Source: Jaminaea rosea (lineage: Eukaryota > Basidiomycota > Exobasidiomycetes > Microstromatales). From it: DNA of 64,000 bases. Every line of letters begins with the position of its first letter. The first letter of the stretch is position 1. Positions 61,021-64,000 of this stretch are shown one piece after another. Location: assembly GCF_003144245.1 (NCBI RefSeq), contig NW_020289976.1, positions 868,001-932,000 on the forward strand, read 5' to 3'. The translations under genes were made by a program, and so were the position numbers. A model generated the notes under the pieces. It saw only the letters and a list, made by a program, of their open reading frames with translations, did no database searches and was not told the DNA's origin.

Positions 61021-64000
61021 TCACCGCCTCAAGCCGGGCGCTGCAACGCTGATGAGCGGCTGACCATCTTGCAGCGCCTTCCTCTGACGCTGCGCAACGT
61101 CGGCCCTCCTCCTTTCCTCCTCCAATCTGGCGCGAGTGCGCTCGTGCATCGACAGATCCGCGGCGCCCACCGTAGGCTGAGCTGCCAAAAGCGATCCCTT
61201 CTCGAATGGCCCATCGGCGAGGGCATGGCGGGAGATGAGCGTGGATGCTGGCGGCGCTTGCGATGGCTGCTGTCCCGCATTCGCCGTGTTGCGCCGTGAA
61301 AGAGACGAGCCGCTTTGCTGCTGCACCGCGGCAAATGTTGTGAAAAGGGCAGAATTCTCCTGCCTCAACACGTACGTGCGCGCATTGATGATGGCGCGCA
61401 CCCAGTCGCGGTGGGCAGATGGGTCAGATAGCGACAGGTAGTGCACATAGTCGGCCTTGTCCTCGAATAATTCAATCGAATCTTGACTCCTTAGCGCGAA
61501 AGAGTACGCCTTCGGCGCCTTGAAACCGTCCGCGCACAGGTAAACGTCAAAGGCCGAGAGATGGCAGAGGAACGCCTCGTCTTTGCCCTTATCCGACTTG
61601 GCGTGGTAGAGGGCGTGATCTCGCAACTCGAGCCAGCGCTTGTTCCACTTGCCCCGCTTGTCTTGCAAATAGACGTTGCCGGCAAGTGAAGGCGAGACAT
61701 TGGGTACCGCCCGAATGGAAGCGTAGATGGACAGCTCCGTCTGCTTGAGGAGGAAAAAGTCATTCTGAGCGTCCGGACGAGCTTCAGCAACAGCTGAAAC
61801 CACCTCGTACTCGCGCAGAGGCCGCTCGGTACCCAGCCCCGGTGAAACGTCAAACAGCGCCCAACCGCCGCGACCAGGTAAGGCTTGTACCGTCTCCCTC
61901 TCCAGAACGTCGAGAACGACGTCGCGAGCACGACCGTGGATGGGCACCTCGCAGTGCGAATAACGCTGTCGAGTAACGATGTAGACGCGATGCTCTTGCA
62001 CGCGTCGCTCGACCGCAGACGATCGCTCCGAGTTGCGGCCATCTCTCTCGCCATTGCGAGGCGAAAGCGCGTCTTCGTACGCATCGCTGGCAGGGGAGTC
62101 CAAAGACATTGGCGCCGTCACTCGCACATCGAGGCCTGTCGGTCGCGCGCGTCGAGAGACATCGCTTGTGGCTGAGCTGACAGACGGTCGTCGTTGAGCT
62201 CCATTTGCTAGCGATGACCCTGCGTCGAGGGTGCCTTGCGCCCTTGGAGGAGGCTTGCGATGCACAGTCCGCGTGGGCGGCGAAGACTCGCTGCTAGGAG
62301 ACGGTGAAGAGAGGGAGCGAGCAGCGAGTGCTTGCGCTGCAAAAAATTGGGCCTGCGCAGGAACGGCTTCCGGCGGAATGCGACCATCCCGAGCGGCCTT
62401 TGACGCGACAGCAATTGCAGCCTGGTGGACGGCAGCGGTGTTGCTCACTGCCCCCGCCGAGAGGGAGCCTTGCATCGCAGCAGCTTGAGCGGAGACCATC
62501 GGCATGGTCTTGATCGGAGGTAAAGTGAGGCCGGATTGACCGCCTCGTTGGGCAGCATCTGAGCCTCGTCGCGATCGCGGTGCAGGTGGGGGTGCCGTCT
62601 CCGAGCTGAGTCGAGGGCGGACTCTGTTGGCCAGCGACCGGGCTCGACTGATACGCTCGGCCCTGGCATCGTCCACAGCGCTGGCCCGCGGCGCGGCCCT
62701 CGAGGCTTGGCTCTGCTGGCGGCGCAGCGAGAGGCTGGTCAAGCGATTGGCGAGCTCGCCGCCGTCTAGGGCGCCACGAATGAGCTTGCCTTGCGACTGT
62801 GCTGCATTGGTGCGGCTGGATCGCTCCCCGTGCTCACGCCGCTGTTTGCCTTGACGCTGCAGTCGGCGCTGAAGGGTGCCGATATCGCCGACATTGTGCC
62901 CGAGCGGCTGGTCATCAGAGTCTTGATCCTCGCCGTAGTCATCCTCAGAGTCTTCAGACGTGCTCGCATCGCTTTCTTTTGCAACTTCGTAGCGACGGTT
63001 GCCGTCGCCGTCGTCCTCACGTCCATTGCCTCGACTGTCGCCACCATCGCCACCATCACCGCCGTTACCGCCACCACCTCCCTTAGACGGACCTGCCCCG
63101 GCGTAGTCATCTCCGCTGCCATATTCATCTGCGCTGTCGTCATCGTCTTTGTCCGCTTTCTGACTCCCGTCGCTGAAGCCTCTGTAGTCAGCGACGCCTG
63201 AGTCCTGCTCTCGGCTTGCTGCAATGACATACAGTCCCTCGGCTGAGTCGAGGTTCTGCTCTCTCAGCCAATACTGTCCCTCCTTTGACCAGGATGGATA
63301 GTGAGCAGTCACGTCCTGCCCTCGAGCGAGTCGTGCTGCTTTGCGAGCCTTTGCCAAGCGCCGAGGCAGGCGCTTCCTGAGCGAGTGGCCTTGAACACCG
63401 CTGGCTCGCAGTGTAGAAAGGGGATCCACGGCCTCGGCGTCAGGAGAGAAGCATGAGTCGACAAAGCCCTGGCCGATGGCCATGAAAGCTTGTGAGTCTT
63501 GCTCGTCATCACCAGCTCTTGGAGCAGTCCCAGGATTCACAGCGTCGACGTCGCCATTTGGTTCCTTAGCGTCGTGATCGGCAAGGCCAATGTAGGCCAC
63601 CCTAGGCGTCGCTTCCTCCTCCGGCGAAGGCGAGCAAGCTTCACCAGCAGTCTGACTTCTGAGCATGTCCACCGAAGCTTGACGCAAGCTCAAGGGAAGG
63701 TCGGTGGCAGACTTTGAGAGGTGCTTCAAGGAAGAGCGAGACCCTGCGACATCCATAGGCGCAATCAACGTCCCACTTCTCTTGCGAGCGTGTAGATTTC
63801 CCGTGCCACCCGATGTCGCGCTCGACGTCTTCTCCTTTTTGGGACTCAATCGCGGCGAGTGCGCTCCTTGCGCCATCGTGGGCGTAGCTGGAGGCTCATT
63901 GACTTCGTTGATGCTGAGAGCAGAGCGATGGCCGACGCCTCCTCGGCTGCCGGCGGCCTCCGATTTGAGACTCGCTGTACTACGCTTGTGGTTCAAGGGC
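61021..64000 (-). CDS. RA-PH domain protein (Ras-association plus pleckstrin homology), 5' end cut by window
   Basis: At least 992 residues; the start lies beyond base 64000, because the frame is open to the edge without an ATG there. The first 630 residues are Ser/Arg-rich and disordered, with an acidic patch and a Gly/Asn repeat. Near 675-770 a Ras-association-like domain begins HRVYIVTRQRYSHCEVPIHG, with DVLERETVQALPGRGGWALF and REYEVVSAV. A short linker and a PH domain follow (about 785-905): NVYLQDKRGKWNKRWLELRD, HALYHAKSDKGKDEAFLCHL, SFALRSQDSIELFE, closing with HRDWVRAIINARTYVLRQE, including the conserved Trp. The same RA-PH order occurs in the Grb7 and lamellipodin/RIAM groups. A role downstream of a Ras/Rap GTPase at the membrane is inference. 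The C-terminus is coiled-coil-like (ERTRARLEEERRRADVAQRQ). Confidence 0.8.
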   Translation of the reverse strand, partial: PLNHKRSTASLKSEAAGSRGGVGHRSALSINEVNEPPATPTMAQGAHSPRLSPKKEKTSSATSGGTGNLHARKRSGTLIAPMDVAGSRSSLKHLSKSATDLPLSLRQASVDMLRSQTAGEACSPSPEEEATPRVAYIGLADHDAKEPNGDVDAVNPGTAPRAGDDEQDSQAFMAIGQGFVDSCFSPDAEAVDPLSTLRASGVQGHSLRKRLPRRLAKARKAARLARGQDVTAHYPSWSKEGQYWLREQNLDSAEGLYVIAASREQDSGVADYRGFSDGSQKADKDDDDSADEYGSGDDYAGAGPSKGGGGGNGGDGGDGGDSRGNGREDDGDGNRRYEVAKESDASTSEDSEDDYGEDQDSDDQPLGHNVGDIGTLQRRLQRQGKQRREHGERSSRTNAAQSQGKLIRGALDGGELANRLTSLSLRRQQSQASRAAPRASAVDDARAERISRARSLANRVRPRLSSETAPPPAPRSRRGSDAAQRGGQSGLTLPPIKTMPMVSAQAAAMQGSLSAGAVSNTAAVHQAAIAVASKAARDGRIPPEAVPAQAQFFAAQALAARSLSSPSPSSESSPPTRTVHRKPPPRAQGTLDAGSSLANGAQRRPSVSSATSDVSRRARPTGLDVRVTAPMSLDSPASDAYEDALSPRNGERDGRNSERSSAVERRVQEHRVYIVTRQRYSHCEVPIHGRARDVVLDVLERETVQALPGRGGWALFDVSPGLGTERPLREYEVVSAVAEARPDAQNDFFLLKQTELSIYASIRAVPNVSPSLAGNVYLQDKRGKWNKRWLELRDHALYHAKSDKGKDEAFLCHLSAFDVYLCADGFKAPKAYSFALRSQDSIELFEDKADYVHYLSLSDPSAHRDWVRAIINARTYVLRQENSALFTTFAAVQQQSGSSLSRRNTANAGQQPSQAPPASTLISRHALADGPFEKGSLLAAQPTVGAADLSMHERTRARLEEERRRADVAQRQRKALQDGQPLISVAAPGLRR

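Noticed and set aside
1-64000. Transposons, virus-like elements, tRNA or rRNA genes, CRISPR arrays and gene-cluster islands
   Set aside because: I looked for reverse-transcriptase, transposase or capsid-like proteins, long terminal repeats, cloverleaf-like promoter boxes and spaced repeats and saw none. Several transporters and transcription factors occur, but no biosynthetic core enzyme groups with them. A software scan was not possible here.

Overview
This window is ordinary nuclear DNA of a fungus, almost certainly a basidiomycete. Genes lie on both strands without operons. They are split by few, short introns (about 54-100 bases, mostly GTGAGT-type donors). Coding sequence is GC-rich, and many proteins carry long Ser/Ala/Gly-rich disordered tails. 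The sparse introns and compact spacing fit Ustilaginomycotina better than Agaricomycotina; that placement is an inference from style, not from a marker gene. I see no transposon, rRNA, tRNA, CRISPR array or virus-like element.

Layout. 1-8.2 kb: a wax-synthase-like membrane acyltransferase (+), a bacterial-looking GDP-mannose pyrophosphorylase with a fungal N-terminal extension (+), and a division 1 chitin synthase (-). 8.6-14.6 kb: the cap hypermethylase TGS1 (-), a bZIP factor (+) and a sugar transporter (-). 15.1-29.9 kb is a run of housekeeping genes: condensin CAP-D2 (-) divergent from the kinetochore protein Mis12 (+), Sec1 (-) divergent from the mitochondrial SAM carrier (+), and a PPIL1-type cyclophilin (-) divergent from COG1 (+).

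30.0-37.2 kb: a DHA1 drug transporter (-), a small membrane protein (+), a seven-exon urea-transporter-like symporter (+) and the H2A.Z chaperone CHZ1 (+). 38.2-41.3 kb: a small membrane protein and a gene joining two membrane helices to an F-box. 41.5-48 kb: the CDK9/Bur1 kinase (-) divergent from SEC62 (+), then a Ser-rich unknown (-). 48.8-57.8 kb: a Zn2Cys6 factor (+), ATP12 (-), a small DUF1115 protein (+), a KLHDC4/Kel3-like Kelch protein (-) and a probable telomere-capping STN1 (+). 59.4-64 kb: a disordered unknown (+) and an RA-PH protein (-) cut by the window end.

Several genes act in shared processes: secretion (SEC62, SEC1, COG1), wall and glycan supply (chitin synthase, GDP-mannose enzyme), chromosome segregation and telomeres (CAP-D2, MIS12, STN1), and transcription or RNA (BUR1, TGS1, CHZ1, cyclophilin). 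They do not form a pathway cluster. Exon boundaries were chosen by hand from GT-AG sites, reading frame and family conservation. The most interesting item is the actinobacterial-style ManC enzyme. No obviously new multi-gene system was found.
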